DNA from: an uncultured Bacilli bacterium
GTDB taxonomy: Bacteria > Bacillota_I > Bacilli_A > RFN20 > CAG-826
Assembly (NCBI GenBank): GCA_934725985.1
Contig: CAKVCX010000001.1
Coordinates: 744,001-808,000 of the forward strand
Direction: 5' to 3'
Length of the DNA: 64,000 nucleotides
Numbering within the stretch: the stretch's first letter is position 1; every line of letters begins with the position of its first letter. Position numbers and translations under genes: made by a program. The notes under the pieces were generated by a model that searched no databases, had not been told where the DNA came from, and saw only the letters and a program-made list of their open reading frames with translations. Shown here one piece after another: positions 18,683 to 28,380 of this stretch.

Positions 18683-18759
18683 GCGTTCGTAGCTCAGCTG
18701 GATAGAGCGTAAGCCTCCGAAGCTTAAGGTCGGCCGTTCGAATCGGCTCGAACGCGCCA
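18683..18759 (+). tRNA. tRNA-Arg(CCG)
   Basis: Acceptor GCGTTCG/CGAACGC, anticodon stem TAAGC/GCTTA with loop CTCCGAA (anticodon CCG, codon CGG), T-loop TTCGAAT, discriminator G and encoded CCA. Four bases after tRNA-Leu, so probably co-transcribed. Confidence 0.95.
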
Positions 18760-18842
18760 AATTATGAATATTCTATGTTAGGTATAGTTTGTGATTAATT
18801 CTTTATTTAAGTTCTTTGTTATATAATTTGTTTAGGAAAACC

Positions 18843-19385
18843 ATGAGTAAGATTTTTATTGTTGATTCTAGCTTAAGAGCAAATAGTAATTCCAGTTTGC
18901 TTGCTTCTTCTTTTGCAAAAGGCGCGAAAGAAAACGAAAATGAAGTGATCTTAGTTAAGATTAAAGATATGGATTTGCATTTTTGTAGAGGGTGTTTAAC
19001 CTGCGCGAAAACAAAAACGTGTCTTATTCAAGACCAAATGACTTCTTTTTTAGATGAGGTTTCTTCTTCTACTGTTTTGGTTTTAGCAGGCCCAGTATAC
19101 TATTATGGCTTGCCTGGTCAATTAAAAACCTTTTTGGATAGGCTTAATCCTTTATATTTTAAGAAGAATAAATTAAGAGACATTTACTTGCTTTCTACCG
19201 CTGCTGAAGATGAAGATGAAGCTTTCTTTGGTTCTTTAGATACGATTAAAAGATGGGCTAGTTGCTTTGATGGAGTCAAGTTAGTTTCCTCTATTAAGGC
19301 TAAAGGCATCGATAAGCCTAATGAAATAATTGATAAGGGAGATTACCTAAAAGAGGCTTTTGAATTAGGAAAATCCATAAAATAA
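18843..19385 (+). CDS. Flavodoxin-fold NAD(P)H-dependent FMN reductase
   Basis: A 180-residue flavodoxin-like oxidoreductase: N-terminal IVDSSLRANSNSSLLASSF phosphate-binding loop, then HFCRGCLTCAKTKTCLIQDQM (Cys-rich loop typical of iron-sulfur flavoprotein-like NADPH-dependent FMN reductases) and VLAGPVYYYGLPGQLKTFLDR. It likely binds FMN and reduces it or small quinone-type substrates. ATG 18843 has AGGAAAA upstream and a TATAAT 15 bases further up; the TTG at 18816 is inside that promoter. Confidence 0.82.
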   Translation: MSKIFIVDSSLRANSNSSLLASSFAKGAKENENEVILVKIKDMDLHFCRGCLTCAKTKTCLIQDQMTSFLDEVSSSTVLVLAGPVYYYGLPGQLKTFLDRLNPLYFKKNKLRDIYLLSTAAEDEDEAFFGSLDTIKRWASCFDGVKLVSSIKAKGIDKPNEIIDKGDYLKEAFELGKSIK

Positions 19386-19458
19386 ATGTAGAAATGGTGG
19401 TTTTTTCTTCTTGCTTTCTTTCCTAATTCAATAAATTTGCGTATAGTTATCTATACTT

Positions 19459-20997
19459 ATGGAAAATAATGCAAAAGAAAGAAATTCCTTAAATGGACAA
19501 ATAATCGTTGTTCAAAACGAAGATTCTAACCAAGAGAAAAAATGGACATGGGGTAAATATGGTCATTTTATCTATAAATTCAAATATTGGGTGCTTGGCT
19601 TTACTTTATTAGGCGCGATAGTAGGTTTTTTGGGAACAAAGTTTGGCTATAATGCCATAAAAGAATATGCTACTGTGACTTTTAAACCAGTTTTTCCTAC
19701 TTTGACTAGCGAAGATGGAAATATAGTTAAAAAGACATATTTTGATGGAAGCGATGCTTCTTTGCTTGGCTTGGCTAATAAGGATAAATTAGAGAAAGTA
19801 AAAGCTTCTTCTCCCTCTTTTTCTTCTTTAAATATCTCCAAGATCCTAGAAAACGGCGACATTTCCATTACTGAAGTAACAAATGAAAATGACAAGTTAG
19901 ATGCTACTCCTACCTTTTATACCATTAAGGCCAAGGTATCTAGTTTCGGTGGGGAAAGAACTAGCAAACAGTTTTTGTTTGCATTAATCGATAATGAAAA
20001 AGCAATCGCTGAAAATGCATTGAATTCTTATTCGATCGGGTCTTCTTTTAGCCCCTCTTTTTCTAGTCTATATTTGCCTACAAGAACAAAAGAATTGATA
20101 GAACAATATAAACTTATCGGTTCGACCTACGATTATTTGCTTACTAATTTCGGGCGTTCTTATTATGTAAATGACAATTTATTGACTTTGGATTCGGCAC
20201 GTTCTTCTTTTCTTTCTTCCCATAATAGTAAAGGAGTTTCAGATGTTTCTAGCTTGCAACTAAACCTAGAAAGAAATTTTTATGTTTATTTTGAAGAAGG
20301 CAAGCAAGAAGAAACTATCCTAGATTTAAAGCAAAAAGGAGAAAACTATATTGAATTGGTTAAATCGGCCATTACAGATATTAATAATATTTCCGATGAA
20401 CTAAAAAGCCTTACCTCAACCCAATCATATTTGAACGGGGAAAGCGTATTGGCCGATCGAATTATTGAGTTATCAAACCAAAAAACCTCTTTGAATAATT
20501 CTTTATCTGATTTATTAAAAGAACTTAAGTATTTAGGATATGTTAGCAATTCCGGAATCGATATAACCGATATAACAACAAAAGAGCAAGCATCCAACAT
20601 TGCTTTGGGTTCTTATCCAGATACAAAAGGAGCTATACAGCAATTAGACAATTATGATGAAACATACGGGAATGCCTGCTCTGCTTTTATTGCTAGCTTG
20701 GAAAATATGAAATCAAGGCTAGAAGAAGAAACTAATAAGGTTGATTCTTATCTTAAGAATTTATATTTACGTTATAACGATAATTATTATGTCCAAAATG
20801 GTTCTGCCTTGCTTAGTGGCGGCATAAATTCATTCTTGGGTGCTTTTATTGGTTTGCTTTTATTTTTCTTGGCAACCAGTTTGATTGTTACTGGGGTCGG
20901 CATTAATAAATATGATTCGGCTTCTAAGAAGAAAGCTGAGCCAAAAAAAACAAATAAACAGACAACAATAGATTCTAAGAGGTACGAAAATGAGTGA
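19459..20997 (+). CDS. Wzz-like polysaccharide chain-length / export protein
   Basis: A 512-residue membrane protein with the two-helix topology of polysaccharide co-polymerases: a cytoplasmic N-terminus, one helix at about residues 43-65, a long external helical domain, and a second helix near 465-488 (SFLGAFIGLLLFFLA) followed by a Lys-rich tail. Sequence motifs of Wzz are weak, but it directly precedes an initiating sugar transferase and a Wzy-like polymerase. Regulation of exopolysaccharide chain length or export is inferred from topology and context. No SD is visible at ATG 19459; GTATAG-TTAT-CTATAC is an inverted repeat just before the start. The stop overlaps the next gene by 8 bases. 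Confidence 0.62.
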   Translation: MENNAKERNSLNGQIIVVQNEDSNQEKKWTWGKYGHFIYKFKYWVLGFTLLGAIVGFLGTKFGYNAIKEYATVTFKPVFPTLTSEDGNIVKKTYFDGSDASLLGLANKDKLEKVKASSPSFSSLNISKILENGDISITEVTNENDKLDATPTFYTIKAKVSSFGGERTSKQFLFALIDNEKAIAENALNSYSIGSSFSPSFSSLYLPTRTKELIEQYKLIGSTYDYLLTNFGRSYYVNDNLLTLDSARSSFLSSHNSKGVSDVSSLQLNLERNFYVYFEEGKQEETILDLKQKGENYIELVKSAITDINNISDELKSLTSTQSYLNGESVLADRIIELSNQKTSLNNSLSDLLKELKYLGYVSNSGIDITDITTKEQASNIALGSYPDTKGAIQQLDNYDETYGNACSAFIASLENMKSRLEEETNKVDSYLKNLYLRYNDNYYVQNGSALLSGGINSFLGAFIGLLLFFLATSLIVTGVGINKYDSASKKKAEPKKTNKQTTIDSKRYENE

Positions 20998-21646
20998 TTT
21001 TATACTTGAGCCTAGAAAGGTTGGGTTCTTTTATTTTGCCTTTAAATATATATTCGACTTTTTATTTAGCTTTTCTTTTATTTTGGCTCTTTCCCCTTTG
21101 TTTTTGCTTTTGATTTTAACTGTTAAACTTTCTTCGAAAGGACCAGCTTTTTTCCTTGATAAAAGAGTTGGAAAGGATGGAAAAATAATTAACGTTATTA
21201 AATTCCGTTCTATGTATATCGATGCCGAAACTAACCCAGAAAAATATTTAAATGAGGAACAAATGAAAATTTGGAAAACCGAGAGAAAGCTTGAAGACGA
21301 CCCCCGCATTACTAAGGTGGGTAAGTTTTTAAGAAAAACATCATTGGACGAGTTGCCTCAATTATTCAATATTATTGCCGGCCAAATGTCTTTAGTTGGT
21401 CCTAGACCCATTTCAAAATGGGAATTCGACACCTATTTTAATGAAGAAGAAAAGAAAGTTCTTCTTACCGCTAGACCAGGCTTAACTGGATATTGGCAAG
21501 TATATGGAAGGAACGAGGTTGATTATGCTTCTGGAGTAAGATCTAGAATGACCATGGAATATTTTAATAAAAGAAGTCTTTGGCTTGATATAAAAATCAT
21601 TTTTAGGACTGTTGCCGTTGTTATTTCAAGAAAAGGGGCAGAGTAG
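20990..21646 (+). CDS. Undecaprenyl-phosphate sugar-1-phosphate transferase (bacterial sugar transferase)
   Basis: A 218-residue polyprenyl-phosphate sugar phosphotransferase of the short PglC/WcaJ-C type. It has one N-terminal hydrophobic re-entrant segment (about 20-45), then the catalytic block KLSSKGPAFFLDKRVGKDG, NVIKFRSM, LRKTSLDELPQLFNI, MSLVGPRP and ARPGLTGYWQVYGR. It transfers a sugar-1-phosphate to the lipid carrier and starts exopolysaccharide repeat-unit synthesis at the membrane. It overlaps the Wzz-like gene and is followed within 11 bases by the polymerase-like gene. The glycosyltransferases needed to extend the unit are not in this window. Confidence 0.92.
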   Translation: MSDFILEPRKVGFFYFAFKYIFDFLFSFSFILALSPLFLLLILTVKLSSKGPAFFLDKRVGKDGKIINVIKFRSMYIDAETNPEKYLNEEQMKIWKTERKLEDDPRITKVGKFLRKTSLDELPQLFNIIAGQMSLVGPRPISKWEFDTYFNEEEKKVLLTARPGLTGYWQVYGRNEVDYASGVRSRMTMEYFNKRSLWLDIKIIFRTVAVVISRKGAE

Positions 21647-21657
21647 TATTCTTTATT

Positions 21658-23409
21658 ATGGAACAAAGTAAAGAATCTTCAAAACAATCCTTTTTGCTGA
21701 TAATTGGTTTTTTACTTTATAGTGCCATTGCTTTAGCTGGCAATGATTTTACTTTGGGATACGATGGATCTACTTTTTCTTTAGATTATGCTTTTTATGG
21801 ATATGGCTTGATTATTTTATCCATTCTAATAGGAGTTGCTTTTTGGTTTTATTTTCAAAAAAAGTGTAATTTTAAAAACAATTACTTTTTCTTGATTTGT
21901 GTGGGCATCTGTTTTCTTGGCAATACGTTAGCCTTGTCTTTGTTTCCTAGCGTTTTAAGAATTAACGATTCATTTACTTATAATATGAATTCTAGTTTCA
22001 AGATTTTTCTTATCTTTGCTTACCTATCTTTAGCAATTTTTATTTATAACTTTTATGCTTTTTTTCCTTTATTAAAGAAAAATAAGAATAGCTTTTCTTT
22101 TATCTTGGAACTAATTGTCATAGTTGCTATTGCTTCTATCTTTATTAGCTATATAACTGATTTTAATGACTACGTGGCTATATTTAATGGAAATGAGAGC
22201 TTCATTAGTTCTTTTTATGGTCATAAAAACGTCTTTGGCTTAATCCTTTTTTTTGGCTTGATGGCAGAGATGTATTTGTTTGAATTAGACAAAGCAAAAT
22301 GGAGAATAGCACCTGCTATTTATATTTTTGTTTCTTTGTGTTTCCTAAATGCAAAATCTTCTTTACTTGCTTCTATTGTATTGATTTTTGGCTACATTTT
22401 ATATGTTGGCTTAATTAATTTTAGAATAAAGAAAAAATTAAGCATTTCTTGTTTTGCTATTTTTATTTTTTTCGCATTGGCTAGTATTGTCTTGTTATTG
22501 ATTCCTGTTCCAGGCGATGATGGGCTCTTTTCTTCTTTTCTTCTTACATGTAGAAGCATTTTTTCTGGCGGGGCGAATTCTACTGTTGGAACCCGTTATA
22601 TAATTTATAAGAAGCTTTTTGATCAATTGAGTTTATCATCAACTTTTTTAATGTTTGGCTTCGGTGATACGAATTTTCAATATTCTTTTGCTTATGCAAT
22701 AGATTCAAGCTCTCCCGATGCACCTATCTATCTTTCTTGGCCGTCACATAATGGTTTTCTAGAATGCTTGGCTCGAGGAGGGGTTTTAAGACTAACTATT
22801 TATGGCTTGGTTTTAGCTTATCTAATTTATAGATTCATAAAAAAATATAAAACTAATAAGAATCCAAATATATTTTTATCATTAATTGCATTTTTTCCAT
22901 TTTTAATTAGAACCATGGCTGAATATGAATATTTATTTCTTGATGGTTGGAGAGGTTTTCTTTTTGCTTTTTTTATAGTCGTGCCTATTTTATCTAATGA
23001 AAAAGAAGAAGGACATGGTTTTGCAATAAACTTTGTTTTGGACACCATAAAAGGGTATTGGCAATTCATTTTTTCAATCTCTGGCTCTGCTCTTTTTTGC
23101 CTGTCTTTATTGTTGAATAAATGGTGGTCATTTGCCTTCTTACTGCCTTTAGGATTAATTTTACTAATTCTTTTTGCCTTTCTTTATATTAAGAAAAATA
23201 AATTATTAACTATATGGACTCTTTGTTTTTGTCTTCTAGTTGATTTAGCTATCGGCTTAGGCTTTGGCTTAAGTAATAGCATGCCTTTGCTTGGACTAAT
23301 ATTTGCCCCGTTTTTTGGTTCCCTTATTCCATTTCTCTCCTATATGGTTTATTTGGATTTCGACCTTATCAAATCTTTTAATAGAAATAAAGAAAGCTAT
23401 ATAAACTAA
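21658..23409 (+). CDS. O-antigen ligase / Wzy polymerase-like membrane protein
   Basis: A 583-residue polytopic membrane protein with about twelve hydrophobic segments. The family landmarks are FYGHKNVFGLILFFGL in the central part and the external loop with WPSHNGFLECLARGG, as in Wzy_C/O-antigen ligase proteins. It likely polymerises or ligates exopolysaccharide repeat units. Downstream of the sugar transferase and in the same run; no SD is seen before ATG 21658 (context TTATTATGGAAC). Confidence 0.8.
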   Translation: MEQSKESSKQSFLLIIGFLLYSAIALAGNDFTLGYDGSTFSLDYAFYGYGLIILSILIGVAFWFYFQKKCNFKNNYFFLICVGICFLGNTLALSLFPSVLRINDSFTYNMNSSFKIFLIFAYLSLAIFIYNFYAFFPLLKKNKNSFSFILELIVIVAIASIFISYITDFNDYVAIFNGNESFISSFYGHKNVFGLILFFGLMAEMYLFELDKAKWRIAPAIYIFVSLCFLNAKSSLLASIVLIFGYILYVGLINFRIKKKLSISCFAIFIFFALASIVLLLIPVPGDDGLFSSFLLTCRSIFSGGANSTVGTRYIIYKKLFDQLSLSSTFLMFGFGDTNFQYSFAYAIDSSSPDAPIYLSWPSHNGFLECLARGGVLRLTIYGLVLAYLIYRFIKKYKTNKNPNIFLSLIAFFPFLIRTMAEYEYLFLDGWRGFLFAFFIVVPILSNEKEEGHGFAINFVLDTIKGYWQFIFSISGSALFCLSLLLNKWWSFAFLLPLGLILLILFAFLYIKKNKLLTIWTLCFCLLVDLAIGLGFGLSNSMPLLGLIFAPFFGSLIPFLSYMVYLDFDLIKSFNRNKESYIN

Positions 23410-23832
23410 TCATTTGAAAAAATATTTTAATTGTCTTTTGAAAAAATATTAAGGACGTGTATTTGCTTTTAAAAAAAGAAAATTTTGCTTTGCTTATATT
23501 TTATAAGTGTTTTTTTAAATAAACATTAAGATTTTTATAACAATTTAAAAAAATATTATTGAAATTCTAATCCAAATAATTTTGTAAATTTTTTTCTATT
23601 TCCAAAAATATTTCAATAAACAATTTTTCAAAGTGTCGATATTTAGCCAAGAATTAAACTAATGTGTCTTTTAGTTTGAACATGGCAATTTTTAATTGAA
23701 AAAAATTTGGAAAAGCAATTCCAATTCTTTTTTATTGTTTTTTTCATTCAACATAATAATTTAAATTACGGGCTTTGATATTAACTTAATTTGTTTCAAG
23801 CCTTTCAATCTTCTTTATTTCGGAGAAACAGT
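23410..23832. other. Very AT-rich intergenic region with short repeats
   Basis: About 420 bases without an open frame of note. TTTGAAAAAATATT occurs twice within about 35 bases near 23412-23450, and related A/T blocks (AAAAATATT, TTTCAATAA) recur. This probably includes the end of the exopolysaccharide transcript and the promoter of the SPFH gene; no hairpin terminator is convincing. Confidence 0.5.
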
Positions 23833-24888
23833 ATGACTGAAATTAAATTTACTCCTTCTAACCAAGATTGGATAGTCTATCGTTACCCGGGCGAAAGTTT
23901 TTTAAACCGTTCAAGGTTGATTGTTTCCCCTGGGCAAAGAGCTGTCTGCGTTTATTTAGGAAAGGTAGAAGGGGAATTTAAACCTGGGGTCTCCTTTTTA
24001 GATAACGCGAACTATCCATTTTTGGGAAAGTTTTTTCAAGGAAAGCAACCGGATTCTTATCCATATGAAATCTTTTTCATAAATTCTACCATTCACACAA
24101 AGACAGAATGGTTTACCAAAAGAGCCGTTTATGCAAAAGATGTTGAAACCGGATTATTGGTTCACGTGGGTGCGGTTGGTTCTTATATTTTTAGGCTTAG
24201 GGATGCCCAATTTTTATTACAGGCTGTAATTGGGGAGATTGGCAGTGGCGAATTTATTTCCTTTTCTTACTTTAAGGAACAATTCGATGATCAAATCCAA
24301 GAAAGCGTTCAACATTGTTTAGCATCTTTATTAATTGAAAAAAAGATTCCTGCTTTAGAAATATCGGCTTCAACAAAGGAATTATCTAAAGAAGTTTTGG
24401 CGGATTCTTTTGAATTCTTTGCCAAATACGGCTTTGAAATAACCGATTTTAATACGGCTTCCATAAATGTTTCTAATGAAGATTTGGAAGCTATGAAAAA
24501 GAAGAAAGAATACGATGTTTTAGGAACAAGTCATGTTACTGAAAGACAACTTGATATTTCCGAATCTTGGTCAAAGAATCAAGGGACGGCTGGCGGAATG
24601 GCTGTTGGCATGATGGGGTTAGGAATTGGATTAAATGCCTTGGGTATTAATTTAGGAAACGCGAACGTGGTTTCTTCTTCTACTCAAGTAAATAATGGAC
24701 CTAAGGTCAATAATTTAGAATCTAATAATCAAGGACAAAAGAAATGTTCTAAATGCGGGGCTAGTATCCCTCCTTCTTGCAAGTTTTGCCCAGAATGCGG
24801 ACAAGCCATTGAAAAACATTGTCCAAATTGTGGGGCTAAAATTGAAGGAAATGCCAAGTTTTGCCCAGATTGTGGGAATAAGTTATAG
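23833..24888 (+). CDS. SPFH-domain protein with C-terminal double zinc ribbon (YdjI-like)
   Basis: A 351-residue protein. The first ~235 residues form an SPFH-type domain of the 'virion core' / YdjI group: SRLIVSPGQRAVCVYLGKVEG, HTKTEWFTKRAVYAKD, VGAVGSYIFRLRDAQFLLQ, a dimerising helix and a YGFEITDFN strand. A Gly/Met-rich stretch follows (about 260-290, GGMAVGMMGLGIG), then two zinc ribbons at the C-terminus (CSKCG..CKFCPECG and CPNCG..CPDCG). In B. subtilis, YdjI is an SPFH protein linked to PspA membrane-stress recruitment. ATG 23833 has CGGAG upstream. First gene of a six-gene same-strand cluster with membrane and zinc-ribbon partners. Confidence 0.75.
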   Translation: MTEIKFTPSNQDWIVYRYPGESFLNRSRLIVSPGQRAVCVYLGKVEGEFKPGVSFLDNANYPFLGKFFQGKQPDSYPYEIFFINSTIHTKTEWFTKRAVYAKDVETGLLVHVGAVGSYIFRLRDAQFLLQAVIGEIGSGEFISFSYFKEQFDDQIQESVQHCLASLLIEKKIPALEISASTKELSKEVLADSFEFFAKYGFEITDFNTASINVSNEDLEAMKKKKEYDVLGTSHVTERQLDISESWSKNQGTAGGMAVGMMGLGIGLNALGINLGNANVVSSSTQVNNGPKVNNLESNNQGQKKCSKCGASIPPSCKFCPECGQAIEKHCPNCGAKIEGNAKFCPDCGNKL

Positions 24889-24897
24889 GAGTTATTT

Positions 24898-25398
24898 ATG
24901 ATATCAAAAGGAAAATTCATTTTTATTGATGCGGCCATAAACTTATTTTTAATAGCGATCCCCTTAATTATTTTTGCTTGTATTCCCTATTGGCCTAGTT
25001 CCAACCCAACCGCGATTGTGTTCTATGTTAGTTATGGTCTAGCTCCTGTTTTGCATTTTTTGACTCTGTTTTTGGTTTTAAGAAGGGGCTGGATGCAGTC
25101 GGATTCGATAGCAATCAGGCAAATTAAATCTACATTCTTTTTACCTATTTTACCTATCTTTACTTTTTTAATGTATCTAATTCCCATGGATCAAAAATGG
25201 CAATTGATAGTAACTCTTATTGTAGATATTGGGATGTTGATTGCCTATGCCATCATAACAGTTATGTTTGCCCAAATAGGAGATAAGGCTAGCAAAGATT
25301 TAACTAGCCACAAAAGTGAGTTTGTCGCTCCAACTAGTGAATCTAGCTACGATAACGATGACGGCACTTTTAAAGGGAGTTCTTGGAGGAACAAATAA
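24898..25398 (+). CDS. Four-helix membrane protein of the SPFH cluster
   Basis: A 166-residue protein with four hydrophobic segments (about residues 14-33, 41-62, 77-98, 103-125) and a soluble Ser/Asp-rich C-terminal tail ending FKGSSWRNK. No named family is recognised. It begins 9 bases after the SPFH gene (SD AGGAGTT) and its stop abuts the next ATG, so it is translated with its neighbours. By position it may be the membrane anchor of the cluster, as YdjH is in B. subtilis (inference). Confidence 0.65.
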   Translation: MISKGKFIFIDAAINLFLIAIPLIIFACIPYWPSSNPTAIVFYVSYGLAPVLHFLTLFLVLRRGWMQSDSIAIRQIKSTFFLPILPIFTFLMYLIPMDQKWQLIVTLIVDIGMLIAYAIITVMFAQIGDKASKDLTSHKSEFVAPTSESSYDNDDGTFKGSSWRNK

Positions 25399-26769
25399 AT
25401 GGATAATGATAGAATTCGCGCCGATTGTCCTAACGGACACGGTCCTCTTTGCTATGACGAGCAAAAAGATATTTTATTTTGTAAGTATTGTGGGTATAGC
25501 GAGAAAGTAAAAAACAACGTTACTATTAACAATATAGTTACTAATAATACGATTCAAACGACTCAATCGAATAAAAGCTCGGCCGAAGAAAACGATGATT
25601 ATAAATATGTTAAGGCAGTGGAGAAGGCTTTTAGATATGTCGAACTAGATGATCCTGAATCCATCGGGGAAGTTAGGGAAGAATTAAGAAGAGATTTCCC
25701 TTCTTCTTATTTCTATTCGATTTTGTTTGCCTTTAAAGATAAGGATATATCCAAAATTGTTTTGAATCCAATTGGCTACATTGACTTTATAAAGGGCGAA
25801 GAGGCTAATTTTGTTAGATACATGAATACCCCTTTGCATGAGAATAATCCAAGCGGTATTAAGATTTTAAATTATGACACTTTGCTTATTTCTTATGAAT
25901 TGGTTAAAGATTCTTTCGGTTTTATAACTGACAATATGAAAGAGTATCTTGTAAATGGCGAAGAAAGTGAACCATACGTATTAAGTGTCTTGGATTTCTT
26001 TAAGAGACTTAGCGTAGATATAAATGAATGCCTTAAGGAAAAAATTACTAAATGCATCAAATACGATATTGATAAAAAACACCATGAAGCAATTCTCTCT
26101 TTAAAGAAAGACTGCGATGCATTCGTTTCTAGGCTAGACGCTTTATATAAAGCCGAATCTAAATATGCATTCGATAAATTGCCTTACGTCATGGAAGTGG
26201 CGGATATAAAAAATGGCTTAGATAGCCAAGAGCTTGATAAGCTAGTTTCAGGGAGCAAGACTTCTGGTTTTTTTGCAACAGTCATGGGCTTAATTATTTT
26301 TGCCATTGGACTAATAGTTACTATTATCGGTATTGTTTTGCCTGATCCTGCCATTGGGAATGGAATTGCTTTTATAGGTTGTGGGATTTGTTTAGCAACA
26401 TTGCCTTTTAATATCGTTGGAAGAAAAAGATTTGAAGGGAGCAAAAGCAAACTAGAGGTAATTTGTGCCATTGCAAGTGCGATTGCAGGATTTAGTGTCA
26501 TGATTGCCTCTGCTTCTAGCCAAGGTGATGTCAGGTGGCCTTGGGTTTTCCCTTTATTTATTCAAGGCATCCCTTCTTTTATTTCCTTAATTAAACTTCC
26601 TAAGATTATAAAAAAGCATAAACAAATAAAAGAAAATAAAGCTAAATACAATTTGGGCATGAACCAAGCCGAAGAGTCGCTTAACGATTCTTACGATAAT
26701 GCCGAATATGAAGAAGTTTTCGATTTGGCATCTGATTTTACTTATTCTTTCTCTGCCTGGGATTGCTAG
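25399..26769 (+). CDS. Zinc-ribbon plus multi-helix membrane protein (YdjG-like)
   Basis: A 456-residue protein. An N-terminal zinc ribbon (CPNGH ... FCKYCGYSEK, residues 10-36) is followed by an Asn/Thr-rich linker and a soluble helical region. Four hydrophobic segments follow between about residues 293 and 395 (ATVMGLIIFAIGLIV, IAFIGCGICLATLP, VICAIASAIAGFSV, WVFPLFIQGIPSF) and then an acidic tail. This order (zinc ribbon, then membrane segments) recalls YdjG of the B. subtilis pspA-ydjGHI operon. Start ATG 25399 directly follows the previous stop. Function is probably membrane-stress related (inference). Confidence 0.6.
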   Translation: MDNDRIRADCPNGHGPLCYDEQKDILFCKYCGYSEKVKNNVTINNIVTNNTIQTTQSNKSSAEENDDYKYVKAVEKAFRYVELDDPESIGEVREELRRDFPSSYFYSILFAFKDKDISKIVLNPIGYIDFIKGEEANFVRYMNTPLHENNPSGIKILNYDTLLISYELVKDSFGFITDNMKEYLVNGEESEPYVLSVLDFFKRLSVDINECLKEKITKCIKYDIDKKHHEAILSLKKDCDAFVSRLDALYKAESKYAFDKLPYVMEVADIKNGLDSQELDKLVSGSKTSGFFATVMGLIIFAIGLIVTIIGIVLPDPAIGNGIAFIGCGICLATLPFNIVGRKRFEGSKSKLEVICAIASAIAGFSVMIASASSQGDVRWPWVFPLFIQGIPSFISLIKLPKIIKKHKQIKENKAKYNLGMNQAEESLNDSYDNAEYEEVFDLASDFTYSFSAWDC

Positions 26770-26844
26770 AAGTAAAAAATAAATTTTACGGTTGGAACTA
26801 ACCAATCGAAGAATAACCATTTAAAAAAAAGAAGGAGAAAACAA

Positions 26845-27585
26845 ATGGCAAAATTTACCACAAACATCGGCCAAGGCGAATGGTTGGCCGTAATTGGATC
26901 AAATACTTTTGAGCCAAAAACTTTTAAAATGGGGGACGCTATCATTATCCCAAAGGGTTTTGAATTAACGATTTTCCAAAACGACATGCCAATTCATACC
27001 GTTAAGGCTCAAGAAAATGCACATAGGTTTAATATAAATACTTCAAACATTCCGGAAATGAGAACAAAAGGGTTAATCTTTAAAAAGGCCGATTTGGTTT
27101 TACTTATCGTCAATACCCATCCAAATATTTTCTACAATGTTTTAAGGTCTGAGCCAGTCAATTTGAAAATCGGTGACGATTATGCTTCAACCCATAATAT
27201 TAAAAAAGGTTCTACTGCAAAAGCCTATTATGCGCTTTATCAAGAAGTTTGCTATAACACTTTTAATCCAAGAGAAATTTATAAATTTTGGAAGAGCTCC
27301 AATATGAAAGCGGTCAATGGTGTCTTCTTTAAACCTGCTAGCTATATGAAAGTATTTACCACTAAGTTTATCGAAGAACATATGTTTAATGAATATGCCA
27401 TGATAATGGATGCGAAAAATAAGATCTATGATTGCCATGGTCCTTGCGCCCAACGCTTCCCGAGTGTTGAAAAACAGATGCTAGATAGACTTTTGAAAGC
27501 TCTTTATAGTGCTTTCGATGGCTTAGGATTTGGTGTCCAAATAAAAGTTGGCGCTACTTCTGATTGCCCATATGGGAGAAAATAA
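26845..27585 (+). CDS. Unknown protein, first of three related genes in the SPFH cluster
   Basis: A 246-residue soluble protein. It starts AKFTTNIGQGEWLAVIGSN, with a beta-rich first half (GDAIIIPKGFELTIFQND) and a helical second half ending GLGFGVQIKVG. The layout resembles a short SPFH-like domain: strands, then an amphipathic helix, then an L-x-x-x-G-[IF] strand. I do not recognise a named family. Strong SD AAGGAGAAAAC before ATG 26845. The two following genes have similar length and architecture, so the three look like diverged paralogues. Confidence 0.55.
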   Translation: MAKFTTNIGQGEWLAVIGSNTFEPKTFKMGDAIIIPKGFELTIFQNDMPIHTVKAQENAHRFNINTSNIPEMRTKGLIFKKADLVLLIVNTHPNIFYNVLRSEPVNLKIGDDYASTHNIKKGSTAKAYYALYQEVCYNTFNPREIYKFWKSSNMKAVNGVFFKPASYMKVFTTKFIEEHMFNEYAMIMDAKNKIYDCHGPCAQRFPSVEKQMLDRLLKALYSAFDGLGFGVQIKVGATSDCPYGRK

Positions 27586-27587
27586 TA

Positions 27588-28379
27588 ATGGATTTTACTT
27601 GGAATAAAAACGAAAACGAGATTTCGGAAGTTATTTGTTTAATAACTAACGACCCTTATAAAAAAGACGCCGCCCCAACAATTAACGCTTGCGATAGGGT
27701 AGTGGTTCCAGCAGGAAAAAGCTTTATGGGCATTAGCTATCATTTTGAAGACGATGCCGTTTGCTCTACTTTATTCGACCTTAAAAACGAAAGTGAAGAA
27801 GAACAAATTTATTATTTCGATGGTAATGTTTTCTATATCAATGGGAAAAAAGTCTTTGAACTTCCTTCTTTAGGAGAAAATACAACTTTCTTCTTTCTTT
27901 TAACTAACATTACCTCTAAACCATTTTGTTTCAAATATGAATGGATTGATAAGTCCAACTATTTCCCCATTGGGGCAGCCGATATAGTGGTTTTAATTAA
28001 GGTAAATAGCGTTGATATGAACAAGGCATTTGGCGAATCCTGGAGTGAACATAATTTGCCCGTTTGCTTAGAATTCCTTGACAAGATTATTTACCCAACG
28101 ACGTCAAGAGGCCTTAATTCCGATGATTTTAAATCTCAATTCTCTTCTTTGGTCGATCCTAAATTTAATTATTTCACATTCAGCATGATGAAAGTGATGA
28201 CATCTAGAAGCGAGAAAAAGGATCCCCTTATGGGAAAAGCCGTTGATTATTTAAATAATTATTTAATCAATAAGCTCTCTTCAATAGGAATAAATGCCGA
28301 GGTTAGTTATGTTGATTTCGAAGGGTATGATTTCGGTTTTTATTTGAATGATTTTTCTGACGCGATAAAAGGCAATTGA
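27588..28379 (+). CDS. Unknown protein, second of three related genes
   Basis: A 263-residue soluble protein, start ATG 27588 two bases after the previous stop; an upstream in-frame start lies within the previous gene. Beta-rich N-terminal half (TINACDRVVVPAGKSF, FFFLLTNI), then ADIVVLIKVNSVDMN, a helical part and LSSIGINAEVSYVDFEGYDFG near the end. The SSIGINAEV strand parallels FDGLGFGVQI in the preceding protein and SDIGIKTCVR in the next, which supports common ancestry. Function unknown. Confidence 0.52.
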   Translation: MDFTWNKNENEISEVICLITNDPYKKDAAPTINACDRVVVPAGKSFMGISYHFEDDAVCSTLFDLKNESEEEQIYYFDGNVFYINGKKVFELPSLGENTTFFFLLTNITSKPFCFKYEWIDKSNYFPIGAADIVVLIKVNSVDMNKAFGESWSEHNLPVCLEFLDKIIYPTTSRGLNSDDFKSQFSSLVDPKFNYFTFSMMKVMTSRSEKKDPLMGKAVDYLNNYLINKLSSIGINAEVSYVDFEGYDFGFYLNDFSDAIKGN

Positions 28380-28380
28380 T